DNA of 64,000 nt from contig NC_079887.1 of the NCBI RefSeq assembly GCF_029227915.1, positions 7,812,001 through 7,876,000 of the forward strand. The letters run 5' to 3'. Each line of letters opens with the position of its first letter. Position 1 is the first letter of the stretch. Positions 42,857-57,700 of the stretch are shown here, piece by piece. A model generated the notes under the pieces. The model was not told the origin of the DNA. It made no database searches and was given only the letters and a program-made list of their open reading frames with translations. Made by a program: the position numbers and the translations under genes. Origin of the DNA: Hydractinia symbiolongicarpus (lineage: Eukaryota; Cnidaria; Hydrozoa; Anthoathecata; Hydractiniidae).

Positions 42857-44790
42857 TAACAACAGGGAGCTTTAGAAACAGCTCCGGTGGAATAGGATTC
42901 ATCATGTTCGAAAAACATTTGATATGACATAAACAGATATGTTGAGTAGATGGTGTTTATTAGTTATTCCATGTACCGGACAACACGAAAATATTTCGTG
43001 AATTCAACGACAATTAGAATCGTTAGTATAAACTTTTCACGCATGCGTGTAATAGGTGTAAAAATAAAGTCAATAATAAAAAAAATAATTTACTGAACAA
43101 AAATAGCACACAGATAAAGTTAAATATAAAAAGAATAAAAAAATGGAAAGTCGATTAAACTGAAATAAAGTTGAAATTAAAATGTGACGAGAAGTCAATC
43201 AGGGTTTCTAAAGACATTGCTACGAGCGCAAACATTGGATTCATACTTCGTCTTATTCACAAAAAAAAGTTGTGTTATTTTTTTCGACTGGTGGCAAACT
43301 AATCAGTTTAAATAACCAAAAACAAAAAACAAACGAGAATAAACTATTTGAGATATTTTAAACATTCCACCATAGTTTATCAGAATTATTAATGCAACTC
43401 GATTTCAAAACCATTTGCTTTCTCTGATTTAATTTTTTTCAAGACAATTCCGTCAAAATTGACGTTATAAAAAAAATAAAACTTAAAATACATCCCAATC
43501 TTATCCATAACAAGACGTGACAATAAAGTATAAATAAAATAGATCGGATGTTTAAAAGAAAAGAAACCGAAGACAAGTTAAAGACACCAAATAAGTGTAC
43601 AAAATGTAAATAAAAAACAAAAAATACAGAAATTATACAAAAATAAAATCACTTATATTCTCAGAACATGTCGTTACTATAGTAACAACATGACGACGCC
43701 CAGCTTTCTTTTTTCACAAAATGAAGCAAGAACAAGTTTTATACAATATTCAAATTAGTTGTTATAACAACTTTAATAAACATGATGTTGAGAGGCCAGC
43801 TACCACACCAAGTTGCACATCATAATACAGACATAATTCCCCAAATTGGAAGGGTTTTTAGTATGCTTTATACACGGATCAAAACAATCCAATAATGCTG
43901 TGATAAACTTTTTATATCATGAAGTAGTTTATCACACGGTCGTTATTTAAACCTCCTTTCTAATCTCAGCCTTCCGTTACGAAGGCCAGAAGATGCATCC
44001 TTTCGGGAGAATAGTGGTCACTGTTGAACAAAATCCACAATGCCTGTTCTACATCAATCTTTTAATCATGATTCCACAGATCGTTTTGCTAGGCTTTCCA
44101 CCAAAGCTAGACCAAAGAATTTCACTCAAGTTTAATAAGAGCTGTCACAGAATGAGCGCATTTGCAGATCGAGTGATGGGTTGGCTTGTGAGTGAGCGTT
44201 TTAACGTGTTCTTTGGAAGATGATCAAATGCTGTAAAAAGAGTGTGAAACGCTAGTCGCTTTTCAGGATTGAACGCCCAAATCATTGACAAAATATCCTA
44301 AAAAACAAAAACATCCAGCTGTTATAGTGTGAAGGGAAAAAAGAATTCAAGAAAAAAATCCTCAATTTTGTTTGATGCAGCTTTTTGTTAGGATTAAATC
44401 TAATTTTTTTAAAAATAAACACTGAAAATTCACTTTTGTTCCGTTAGTTAATAAAAGCCTGATCTCCAAAAAGTCCTGCGACAAAAATGAAGCGCGGATT
44501 TGCGGATTTTCTAAAATATCGGCTGACCTCTCAGTAACCGAATTTTACCTTCTCTTCCTTTGGAACTTGCAAGCCGTTGAGTGTTTGTTTGAATCCTTTT
44601 CCGATTCGATAAATGACGATTTCACTTGGTACGCCATTGAATGGAAAGTGACCAGCAAGAAGTTCAAAATAAACGCTCCTGAAAAAAAACGTGGAATATC
44701 ATGAGCATAAAAATGGAGGAAGAAATAAAAATTATTTTCATGGAAACAGTAAATTCTTTACATTTCAGCGTAAGAGTTAAATTTATAAGT
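42857..44790 (-). repeat. Tandem duplication unit A (proximal KSR 3' end)
   Basis: Homolog of 39999-42038, containing exons 18A (44678-44549) and 19A (44297-44145) and their 3' flank. The exons and a ~110-bp downstream block are better conserved between the units than the rest. Confidence 0.88.
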
Positions 44791-47700
44791 AAATTTTAAA
44801 GATAAATAATTATCCTACTCAGAAAATGATATGTTTATGGCCCTTACATCTCGAGTAAATAGTTTTGTCCGCGTAATCTGCAAGCGCAACAAACAAAAAC
44901 AAAGTAAATTAAAAACACCCTTACATGACTATCAAGAAAGTCTTGGATCTGTATCTTGCACTGCACATTCTGTTAACTTCACCACCTCATATGAAGTCCT
45001 TACCTTGAGTTTTAGCTTACAAAAGTACTGGACTAGAGTTTCGTTTCTTCATAATTGTGCAATTTTGAGTTCTTGTTATTGCCGCCAAATCATTAACACA
45101 AGTTAATATAAATGACAACTAAAAAATTTATATTTTTTCTAAAAATTCTCTCTATTCCTTCTGTCTTTTACGCGTAATCCAAAATGATCAGAAAAAGCAA
45201 AAATACGGAGGGTTATTTTAACTAAAAGCCGGTCAAAATATGCCACAGTTTTTTTGGCGCGCAAGAAGAAGAATTTATTATTCAATCAACGGGTCTAAAC
45301 CATGTCCTAGCGTCGTTGTTATTGCCAAGGTGCACGACCTAGGGGCAAAGTGAAAGTGACTTTTGTACTATAGGAAATAGCGAGATCATCATTTGGACAG
45401 TTGAAATTGATGCTGTGGGAGTTCTGGTTTTTGTTCTTAACTCATTTTTTTTCTTTAATTTGTATAATAAGGTTAGTTAAATTTACGTATTCTAACCTCA
45501 AAGTAAGTATTGAACCACGTGTTTTAACAAGGATAATCTGAAATACATCAATTGAAGATTTTCGCTGCAAACGTAGATCGTGTGGAGGAGCACCCTGACT
45601 AGCTATATTTACGCTGTCCTTGTAAGGTTTTTACTCGGTTTCGTGTAATTATCCTATTCACCATTGTTTTTATTTGTGTGATCTTCACAAATCTGAATTT
45701 TACTACGCTGCAGCTTTGGTTGTGGCTACGTATATAGTTACCTCCAGGAAAAAAAGTGAAAGTAGCCAAATACAGTCCACCGCAACAAAATTTTCAAATA
45801 CTCTTGTTAGCTAAATGAAATTAGGCAGCTACATTTCTTTAATATAAACTTTGGAAAACTTTTAAAGTTTATTGACCCAATGAGGAAAATGTATTTTTTT
45901 GCTCACAGTAAATTTTGTAACAACAGGCTGCAGGCTGTATGTTTTGACGAATTCTTATTCCCTAACTGGCCGAAGTCGCAGGGGATTTCTTCTTAGGGGA
46001 AACAATACAACTTTAACGCTTTATCGTGTTCGGCTGGCTGTTCAAAGTACCACGTATTTTTTATTTAAACTGTTCACAGTTGTAGTTCAATTTTAGAACT
46101 TTTACGGTGGCTTCACGCGCAAGTAGAAAATGTGGGGAGATAGGTTGTATCCTGCATTTTTGTTTAAACCAGCGTTGCACGACATAATGTACACCGGCAC
46201 AAGTGTTCTATCAGGGTATGTGGAACAGTCTACCTGAACTCAACTGCTTAACCTGGCGTCCATCAAAGGGTTAACCAGCTTGTTTAAATTGTTTTAGAAA
46301 TTGTAAAATATTAAAACTAAGAGAATTCATTCTTTGCGTTGCAGTAGACACGAAAAACTATTTACTTCTCGAGTGGACGCTATTACCGTTCAAGGTAGGA
46401 TTTTTGCCTTTCAAAACACATTCTGGAACATATTACTGATGAAGTGTAATAAAAATCTGACAATGGATATAAAATTCTGGCTGTGCAACTGAGGAATAGC
46501 TACACTTACCCAAACGCATATATATCCGTCTCCTTTGTATAGAAAGGAACCTCCTGTCCTGGATGGCGAGCGTCCAATCGTCGCATTATTTCAGGTGCTT
46601 GATATCCTAGCCAACCTTGAGGTATTTGGAGGTAATTTTTTCTGTATATAAAAAATTAAAATAAATTTAAAATCTTTTATGTGACAAGTAAACATAATAA
46701 GCACGCGCAACAAAAACAAACAAATGGGTAAGGGGCAAAACAAACAAATGGGTAAGCGACAAAACAAACAAATGGGTATGCGACAAAACAAACAAATGGG
46801 TAAGCGACAAAACAAACAATCATCCAGTTTTTCATTTTAGATTCTTGTTTTTAGTTCTCAGTTTTTTAATCTTCTACATTGTAATTTGTACAAGATTTCT
46901 TAAAAACCTTTTGTTGACATGTAATTGAGAATAGGTAAATCATTTAACAAATACTAATCAGTAATGTAGTAGTAGTAATACAACGCTCTAGGCTAAAATA
47001 CAGACAACGCTTGCAAGTCATGTGCAACTTGACTAAGGTCTTTGTATTTTACAGTTAAAAACCATTTTATCACCTGATTGACTGATCTGATGTCAAAAAT
47101 AACCTATCTTATGCCCTTCTGTACTTTTGTTTTTTAAAAGATCAGGAAGAAAAAATCTATGTTAGAATTTAATACTATAAAATTTTTGTTAGTTAGTTTT
47201 CACAGTTTTAGTACAATTTTAATAATGGCTCACAAACCAGCTAGTATTAGAGGGAGACTAGCTATTAATTTGTGGAAAAATCCAGAGGAACTTACTCATC
47301 TTGCATGGAATACAAACAACTGTAGTGGTGGTGGTGACGATGGTATTGGTGGTGAGGTTAAGGTTGAGGGTTGAGGGTGAGGTTAAGGTTAAGGGTGAGG
47401 GTGATGAAGTTCCGATATAAAGCTGTACTTTCGAATTTAGAACACAATAGGATGGCTATTAGACGAACCTTTTACTGTTTACAACTTTTACATCAGCAAC
47501 GCTAATCAAGCCAAAATCTGTTATCACAATTTTGTTATTTTCTAAGAAGATATTTTTTGTTTTTAAGTCATTATGTACAATTCCACGAGCGTGAAGATAA
47601 CTCATACCCTAAAAGGAAATAAATAATGCATATAATGTACAACTTTTGTTGAGACTTTTGTTAAGCACATTTTAGGCAATTTATTGACTGACAAACTGTG

Positions 47701-48716
47701 TAACTTCCTTTTGTTTCAATACAAAGTTCTCAAGCTACCTAGCTGATGAAACAGATGGCTCTAGAAGTCAGGTGAATTAAAAGTTTATGCAGATGTTTTT
47801 CTGGTATTTACCTGGACAATTTGTTGAATTATTGATATAAGTTTAGAACTGTCGAATTTATAACCCAGAACGTGTATGTGAGTATACAAAGTATAACCTT
47901 TACAAAATCTAAAAAAAAGAGACATAAAGGGCATAGACATAAATTAGAAAAATAACAACATTTTGAGGGAAGACGTGCTCACTTACGAACAAACTATTGC
48001 TAGAGTAGGAGCCTCCATACATGCACCCATAAATAAACTTAAATTCTCATGCCTCGTCCGCCGTAAATTTTGAACCTAAACAATGACGGAATAAAAACAG
48101 TAACAAAAACAGTAACTTCTGCATAATACAGGACTTTTCTTAATTACAATTATTTTTATTAAAATTAAAAACAGCTTGCCAAATAAAACAGTAAGACAGA
48201 TTTGTTAATGTAAGAGATCGTTTGGATTCTCTTTACATCTCAAATAAAAATTGTCAAAGTATTTTCCTTATATTGCTCACAACAAATAAAAATAGAATTA
48301 GCAATCTCCTTCTCTCACAACAAATAAAAATGGCATTAGCAACCTCCTTACTTCTCTCACAAAAAATAAAAATGTCAGCATTACCTTGTACTTAAAATCA
48401 TTTTTTTCTTCTACAGTAGGATTCTCTAAATATAAAACTTTCAATGCCACTTCGCCATGCCATTTCGCTCTAGAAAAAAGTTTTCAAGTTAACATACATA
48501 CGTGGACAATTGTTCTACTTTTGAGTACTAATCTAATTTTAAAAAATCGCCATCTTTCCTGACAATAACAACACGTCAAGCTTAACAATAATTCCACCCA
48601 ATTAAATCAACGAGTACTCACTTGTAAACTTTTCCAACTCGTCCCTCACCAATCATTTCACCCATTTCAATATCTTGAAAGGGAATAACCCATTCTGACA
48701 TTAAACTTCCCCTGTC
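44145..48716 (-). CDS. ksr: KSR exons 12-19: pseudokinase domain (CA5)
   Basis: Gly-rich loop [11 protein letters not shown] (563-573); beta-3 VALK with K583 retained; alpha-C position of the usual Glu is K601 ([16 protein letters not shown]); FMGAC (616-620); catalytic loop VHNDLKTKN (674-682), with HRD changed to HND; DFG at 694-696; activation-segment end [11 protein letters not shown]-lobe IYAFG, then [13 protein letters not shown]. Loss of the HRD Arg is usual in KSR, the alpha-C Glu-to-Lys change is not. Predicted to bind MEK and RAF more than to phosphorylate. Confidence 0.88.
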
Positions 48717-51700
48717 CTAAAACACACACACAAAAAAAATAATCAGCGTTTTTTACTATTTATTTTAAGGGATAACAACATTTTTTTAGGAGATGGCCAT
48801 AGGACAAAGTCGAACATCTATGAGCTTTTTGGCATGATATGAGCAATGACAGAAAATTAAGTTACCACAGCAATTTAAAGCAGTGCATACCATAAGACAC
48901 AGCTATTTTACAAATTGTTAAAGACTTACTCTTAATTTGACATGCTGTGGAACAACATCGGATATTTGGGCATGGATATCATCAATGGTACATGTACAAT
49001 CGTCTTGACATGAAATTGTCTATTATGAAGTAGATTATTAAAGAAAAATAGGAAAGATTCAACAGATAAAAACATTGAAAACTTTAAAAATCAATTTTAA
49101 TTCGACATTTAACATGATTGATACTAAAAGGTTAAGGCCAATGTTCACAACACATTGGAAATTTAAAATGACAAACAAAAGATACTTTCATGAAAACGAA
49201 CGGTTAAGAAAGAGTGGGTTATGAACATACACTTTTTGTATCGCTACTGCTTTTGGATTTTTCACTTTCAGTCAATATTAAAGTGTCTGTGGACAGCTCA
49301 CTAAAAAAAATAATAAAAGTCATATGTAAACGTCTCACATATTACCAAAACTAAAAATCTCATGAAGCTAATTTGTATTGTACCTTTTGATTGTACTAAC
49401 AGTGCTCGCCGTGCTGGAAAATGTATCAATTAAGTCCATATCATGATAACCATTATGACCTATATGATAGCATAAACAATTATATATCTGTTACATTTCT
49501 ACAGCCTAAAAATTAGACAAGGCTTGCACAATCAAATCAAATCAAACTAGTCAGTGGCCAATGGATAAATCCACGGGTTGGTCGGTCCTTTTTATACGCA
49601 TCACGTGCGTCTCACTCTTGGGGTACCATTTTGCGTGACAGAAAAACGTTAAGAGTGTAATAATATGGAACTTTTAAAATACATTTCAAGGTCCAAAGGA
49701 AGCGCACCAAAACCCATTTACATCACATGCTTCAGGTATCTTGTGTGGCCAATTATAGATAAATACACTCACGCGACTATAGCTACGCTGTACGTTCCTG
49801 TATAATTATGCAGTAATAATTATTTGTTTTCTTAATAAGAACAAACCTGTAAAGGTCGGGTTATCTTCACTTTGTGTATCGAATTTTGAAGGTGTTCCAG
49901 GAGGAGAATAATCATGATACGATGAAGACGATCTTGATGACGTAGAAGAAGTTGTAGAATACGAGTCAGCAGCTCCATATCGATTTAATGTTTGACTTTT
50001 TAGATTATCATGGCTTCTATTTTTGTTCATAACTTTGTGATTATTTACAGAGGTAATAATATCTCCTGGTTCTGAATTCGTTCTTTTCATAGGGTGTATA
50101 CCTATGAATACAAGATAGCATTAACATACAAAAATTGCAATAAAAAATATGAAAGAAAGCTGCTGTTGACTAACATATATTGGAAATATGCAACGTTTAT
50201 ATTGCACGTTGGACATATGTATACCTCTAACACCTTTGGCATACATAACTTTTCGTATCGCAAATTAGATATGCTTACACCTTTCATTATTCTCATTGGA
50301 AATTGACAGAATCACTTATAGCAAAAAATAAAAATAAAATTATACCATCTAACTTTTCCTTGTGATATACTTGCTGAAAGTGATTTAATAGTTTTTCAGG
50401 TAAACCGCAGGAAGGTGGTGTTTTTCGCTTACATTTTTTGTGACATTTAAACCTACAAAAATATCAACAAATTGTAAAAATTAGATTTTTAAACAAGGTT
50501 TAACATATAGAGGAAGTTACGTAAAGATTAACAGCTGTGTCAACAAGCAAGTTGAAAAAAAAAACTCAGAATTTTTATTCTTTTTTTTTAATCATACAGT
50601 TCATTAAGAGTTCAAGAAAATGGTTTACTTTAATTTCAATTTTGGCATAAGGTTTGATAATAAAAGAATAAACTTAAGGTTTAACCCTTAAAATTTCGAA
50701 GGTTAATTTTTTTGCGAAAAAAGTAATGCTTGCAAAATCTTTTTATTCGCAAAATTCTTCACATTCGCGAAAGTTTCTCCATCTAAAGTATTTAAGTTTA
50801 GAATTTTTTTTGATAATTGATCAAGTAAAGGAACTTGTGTGGATTTATTTTCTGTTTGAAGAAGCTGAAACACAAAATTTTAAGATTTTTTTTTTTTTGG
50901 CAATGTCTGGGTTCAATTTTATAATCCATAAAAAAGGTTTTTGTACAACTACTTTTGCAAAAAGAATTGTGAAAAAAATTCTTCCAAAATTTTGCATATC
51001 TGATAATTTCTATAGTTTTCATGATAAAAACTGATAAATTCTTAACAAAATTGTTTGTAAAAAGGAACCATGTGCTATTATTATCATCTTACTCAGTTTG
51101 TTTAATAATACCTTCAGGGAAGAAAAAATATATGCAAAAGAACAGATTGTGCAATTTGAGTTCGAGAATAGGACCCTGAGAGTTACACAAAATGCAGAAA
51201 ACAATTACAATTGTGAACTTTTTTGAATTGAAAAGGCAGATCTCAAGATTGCAAGAAAGTAAGCTTAAAATAGCTAAAGTTTTGCTTATTATCATACTAT
51301 CTAAAGTGAATTATATGCTGAATTTACATGAAAATTGCTAACAAGCTTGAAACAAAAGGTAAAATGTGAAAAAAAAGATTGCGATTGCCGGCCTTTATTA
51401 AAAACAAAGCAGAATTTAAGCTTGCAAATAAGACGCAAAATTGCAAACATTAATTTTCCATTCTTTTTTTCCACAATTTTTTTTTCCTGGATGGTAGTCA
51501 GAATTAAAATTAAAATTTTTGTTTGTTTATCAGGAAATGATTTAACATACCCACATTCTTTGCATTTATATCCAGTAAACATAATTCTGTTGCAATAATC
51601 ACATGGCACAGAAATCAACAACTTGGCAGAGAAACGATGTTTTATTTCATGCCTTAATGTTGAGAATGGTCCAACTCCTGTTGGAGTACGGGGTGATTGA

Positions 51701-54700
51701 GACATGGATGCTAAAACAGATATAAACAACAGTATGCATAAAATAGCCCTGAACATAAGACATCAGTATAGTGAAACCTGCCTTTATAGTCATCTAAGTT
51801 ATCGACCTTTTCACTAAAGTACAAATGCTACTGTGTAAGGCCCCCTCCTCAAAACACCACCAGCAAATTTTTTTCAAGCACATTTTTAATCTCTCACAAA
51901 TGGTTGAGGTCATACTAAAGTTGGATTTCAATGGTGATACACAGTTTAAAGATCAATGGATCTACTTTCCTATGGATTTTAGTTATTGGGAATAATTTTG
52001 ATGTATTAGAATGTAATGACACTGCTCAAGACAAGTAATGATGCTTAGACTGTGCTTGCTATATATTTTTTATAGGAAAGCTACTTGTCCCATACATTCA
52101 CCTTCTCTCCAGAAGAAACCGCCTTAAACAGGTTTGGCTTATGCTAGGAGAAAAAAAATCGTTCCCACTCACATGATCTTGACTTTGAATTTTCAGAATC
52201 AGTTTCTGACTCTAGTGTAATAACTAAGTTATTTTTTCGTTTCTTTGAACTTTTAACGTGGTACCGTGAGCTGCTTCCTGAGCTACCACCACTGCTAGTG
52301 CTTTCAGTGTGTATTTTCTGTCCTGAAATAAAAAAATAAAAAATATTACAATATCTACAGAAAGTTTTTTTTAATAAAAATTCTTGCAATATCTTGTAAT
52401 TATTTTCCATCAAATATTTTTGCAAACACTGGTTGGAAGCAAACACTGGTTGGAAAACATGTACAGCAACAAGGATATAAATTTCAAAAATGTTGGATGA
52501 AGAAGAACAGATAATTTTTTTCTTTCAACACTTCATTTTTGATAAAAAATAATTAATAATTTACATCTGCATCAATTTACAAGATCATATCAAAAAAGTC
52601 TTTTTATTGGAAAGGTTGATTACGTCAAAAAATTATAGAATAGTTGTGTAGAACACCAAACTATATATTTCTTCATTTTGATTCTGTATGAAAAGTGTTC
52701 ACACCCCACAGCACTTTAAACTTGGGGAAAACTACGATGGCTATTTTTCTGTGGCTATAAACAACTGTGAAATTTAGAAAAGTATGGCAGCATTTCCCCC
52801 TTAACATTTTTTAACAGCAGGAAATTAAATATTTAGAGAAAAAAAAAGTATTGTAATTTCTTTTTAAGCTGGATTATAAAACGAGTTGCAAGCAGAGTAG
52901 AATTAACGTTGTTGTACAGGCAAAGTTGATGGCATATTAATTTAATTGCCAAAAAATGCAGCAATTTCTTTGTGATAACAAAACTTTTCTAAATTGAAGG
53001 AATTTAATGTGAATCCACAAATGCCATGAAAATGTACAATATTAAATCAAAAATCTTAATGATATAAAATAAGCAACTGAATTAATCAAATTTTTAAATT
53101 CTTGATAAAACATTCCCTTTCAATTACCCTTCACCTCTCTAAATTAACTGCTGTTTTTTAAAAAAATGTTAATTTTTGCTTGAGCTGCCAGTCATATGAT
53201 CAATATATTTTATCCCCAAAAAGGGGCGATTATTTGAATTTAGGCAAGCATTTAATGCTGGATGAAAACTTTAAACAAGACAAAGATGTACAGTTCCTAC
53301 ACCTTAAAACTCCTCTACAATTCGAAAATCCAATTCAATTCTTCTTGAACAAAAATAAATATCATTTTTATTAATTCTCAAGAATTTTTTTTTTTTACAT
53401 ACAATTATCGTAAACTAATAAAATAATTTAAAAAAAGTGTTCATGGTATAGTGTTTTAAACTTGATTCAGAAAAAAAATTTTAAAACAGCTTTTTATTCT
53501 CCACAACATATTAAAATATTATATTCAATGCAAAAATCTCTTTAAGAAGTAAATTAATGCACCTTTTTTCTCATACAATATGGGTGATTGTGAAGATAGC
53601 TTAGAGGAAGGACATACGTTGTTGCTTATACTAAGCAGGCATATAGATAAATGTGACTGACATTAACAAGTTACGCTCCCAGTGTTTTAGGTGCAATACT
53701 GGGGGAAAATTATATTAATATTTAACTTAAAAAAATTAAACCTTTTTTAAAGTATTAGAAATGATGTTGCTTTTTTTATTTATTTTGCTATTCCATTGCT
53801 GAGTTAAACTTAACATTTTTTTATTTTTTAAACTTCTAAACCTTTATGTCGAAAAATTATGATTCGAGACCTTGTTTAGGCATTACTGTAGAATTAATGT
53901 AAATAATATTTATACTTACCAACATTAGCATCTTCAGAGTTGCTTCGTGGTATTGTTAATGCATTACGGCAAGGATTAGGACTGGGTGGTATGGAACCTC
54001 CTAGTGACAGGGGAAACAACTGGCGCAAGACATCATCACTGGTTGGGGAGTATGAAAATAAAGACAGATAGGAAGCAATTGATGCTCTAATGTTTGGAGA
54101 TGGTGACTCAGGAACAGTGTCAAACCAAGAGGACCAATGCAAATCACTTGTTTTCCCTCCACTTTGTAGTTTTTCTAGAAAATTATTACCTTAAATAGAG
54201 CATGAACACACATCCTGTTATAACTAACCAATAAGTATCCCAGAAATAACATGTTGGTATTTCAAATATGGACATTGCTTTGATTCTACTGTTAACCAGA
54301 CAAAAGTTTCCTTGTCAGAATTTGTTATTGATGTTTTATTTAGAACTTTTATATAATAGAAGTAACGAGAAAAGTAAAATGCTAGTTAACTTTGTTTTCA
54401 TAGAAATTAAACTTTAAGCAATTGCAATTTTGTGTATCATAAAGGTAATATGTGATTATATAGGGGCTAAGCAAAGAATAACTCTTTCATTTTTCATGGG
54501 AAAGACAATGCATGTTACCACAATAACAAAAACCACAAAGGAATTTTCTGAGAAATTACCTAAATAGTGTGCACAAGTGTGCTACTAAACCATGGGCTAG
54601 CTTTTTTACAAGGAAAATAAAAGTTAACTTGTTCAAAACTTTTATTTACTCATAAGTAACCAAGTATATGCTGCATAACTTTCTTTATCAACAGGTAAAC

Positions 54701-57700
54701 CTCCTAAAATGATTTAAAACACATGCAAATGTGTGTAGTGTACTTTGCTACCTTACAAGACACTTCCAAACTTTAAAGCAAACTATTTATTTCTCAAATT
54801 CCATTCATCGCGAATATATTCCACATGCAAAGTCTTTTTAACTAACTAAAACTCTTGTTTAAAATTTATATTATCAAACGCGACTTTATTTCTTGTTGCA
54901 GAAACTAGTGGAGTATAGACTTTAGTATCATTAACATTCGGTTTTACTTAAGCTTTCGATATGGTGTAAATAACCAGTTATCACATCATGAAATTTTTGT
55001 ATTTACTTTGTTCAATTTTGGATATTTTAAAATGAAAAATAAATTTATACACTTGAATGCCAGTACAAATTGCATTCCTAGACAGAAAAACTTATTTTCC
55101 TGAGCCATGGACTTTTACATGGACGGATTTTTTTACTTATATCCACGTCCAAAAATGTTAAACAAATGTGATTGATTTAAGAAAATGAATAGCTAAACAT
55201 CCCTTTTTGACGAAGAAAAATGTGTTTTTTATTGTAATCATATATTAGTACAGGTCCAAAATTACTGTTGACAAAATTTACAATTTTGTCAACAGTAATT
55301 TTTTAAATTATGCACAACTTTTCCTAAATTCAAAAATTTATTCATTGACAATTTAAAACTTGTATTTCAGAATAATAATAAGAGTGTATTTCACAGAAAT
55401 AAAAAGTTACACATGCATTTAATATGTAAAATTCAGATAACAAATCGTCATCAATGTCACTGTGACCACAGAATGTAATTACTACTAAAGAAAACAATCA
55501 AGAAGAATGTCATACCAACATAAGATCGAAGTATTTTTAATGCCATTCTTAATCTTTTACATTGTGCTTCTAAACGTTGTCCCACATCGGTGTCATCATT
55601 ATGGTTGTAAAAAATGCCATTAATCTTTTCATCTGAGAACAAACAAAGCTCTTCAACAGAAGAACACTTCGTTGTTATCTCCTGAAAATGTGCAAGAAAA
55701 TCATTAGTTGTAAACACTTGTTAAAAAAATAATAATTTATATCAATTGATATAGTAAAAAATTTAGCTTGGACATTGTAAAATGTTAATGTACAAAACAT
55801 ATATAGCTCTTTTTGAAATAAATATTCATTCTGTTGCTTTTGAATATCTAGTACAAATGAATTTATTTGAATTGAGATTCTTATTTAGTCAAAATTGTAG
55901 AATTCATGGATTTTTTGTGTAGTAGATGGAGAAACCTAGCAGAAACTATCACAAAATAAATTTGTATATTTTTAAAATTATTAGAAAGTTTTGACGGGAA
56001 CAGGAAATGGTCCCATTAAACAAAATTACAACCAACAGACAACCACATTGCATCGATTTACTTTTTAACATAATTCCCAGAGAAATAATTCCATTACAGC
56101 AATCAAAATATTAGTGCAGTAAGGGGTAAAAATATTTTCTATTTGTTCAATTTATTTGTACCAAAGAAGTTTTGTGCAGCAAAACACTGCAGTACATTAT
56201 ACATTTCTATCAGGTCAAAATACATAGGTCAACTTCATGGAACTTGCAGTAATCACATTAATAAAAATAATAACAAATTAATGATGTCTAATCAATTACA
56301 ATCACAACTTACCTGCACCATATTGTCTTCAATGTCAACAACAAATAGAAATTGATCAAGCCTAGGGTAGTTTCTAACTTCAAGTTCTTTTTCTGCAATG
56401 CCAGGACCAAAATTTAATTTGGCTATGATTTGTTTGGCAAAGAATTTCATCAACTTTCCCTAAAAAAAAAAAATTAAAGAAGTTTTAAGTAACCTTCAGA
56501 GAGTACGTAGAGCTAACTTTCAAGTGAGACATATTTTGCGTCAATGGGTTGCTTAGGAAACTTAATTAGGAAAGTCTGTCACGATTACCAAGACCTGTTA
56601 AACAAATAACGCCTTACAACATTATTTGTCTCCTTTAAGTTTTTTATGATTTATTTATACATTTCCTCTTTTCCTCTTCCTCCCTAACACGTGCTGTTGA
56701 TAGCACATGAAAAATAAAAAAATTTATAAGAGGCTGATTAAAGTAGGACAGCTGAAAGCACACCTAAAAAAATTGATGTGCAGGTAAAAAGTTCCCGCAC
56801 TAGAAGTAATTTACTTTTTTAATTTTTTTATATCTCAAAATTCGGGCAACTGAAAACATGAGTGGGACTCCCTGACAGGTAAGTTAGATAGACAGGTAAA
56901 ATAGGTAGCCAATCAGCAATAATTAAGGAATATTTACAGATTATGATTGTTTTATTATATATATACATTTAAAAAACTATTTTCAGTCTCAAGATATAAT
57001 TTGCACTTTAAAATTTCAATTATACTGTGTAAAAGTAAAAGTTAGTGTTAACATACTTGTTAAATATTTCTTGGTGCAGAAAGGACACAATATCCCACTT
57101 ACATGGAATGTGATGCATGGCCAATATAGGTTTCTCGGAAAAATTATGTTCAAGAAAAAACTAAAAAGATATTTTATTGTGTGATGTCTTTAAAAAAGGG
57201 AAATATAATTAATCTTTATTAATAACTAAAAGAAAACGATTTTTTTTGTAGCAATGACTTGCACGCAAAGTGTATTTAGGTCTGCATTTTACAATGCCCC
57301 TACATCCATCATGGAATGCAAGTGCAATACAATATCATTTATATCATTCACCCACACAAATTTACTTAAAATTAACATACACACCCAAATAAGAATGTGT
57401 ACACAGTTAGAAGTTCCTGAGGTGATGCACAGAGAAATACCAAAAAAGACTTAGCATGTACAGACAGACGTAACACAGATAAATTTAGGTTTAAAATTAA
57501 CACAACCAATATTAGATTGGAAGAAAGTCATCAATATACCCCATTCTAAGATTTCTCAACATTTTGAGTATTATATACAACTTTAGACAACAAAATTTCT
57601 TAGTAATTTTAACTCCCTTGTAAATGTTCAATGATTGCATTATAACATCATGTTTAATTTAATTAATCTTTGTAAAAAAAATTTGTTTTCAAAACTATTA

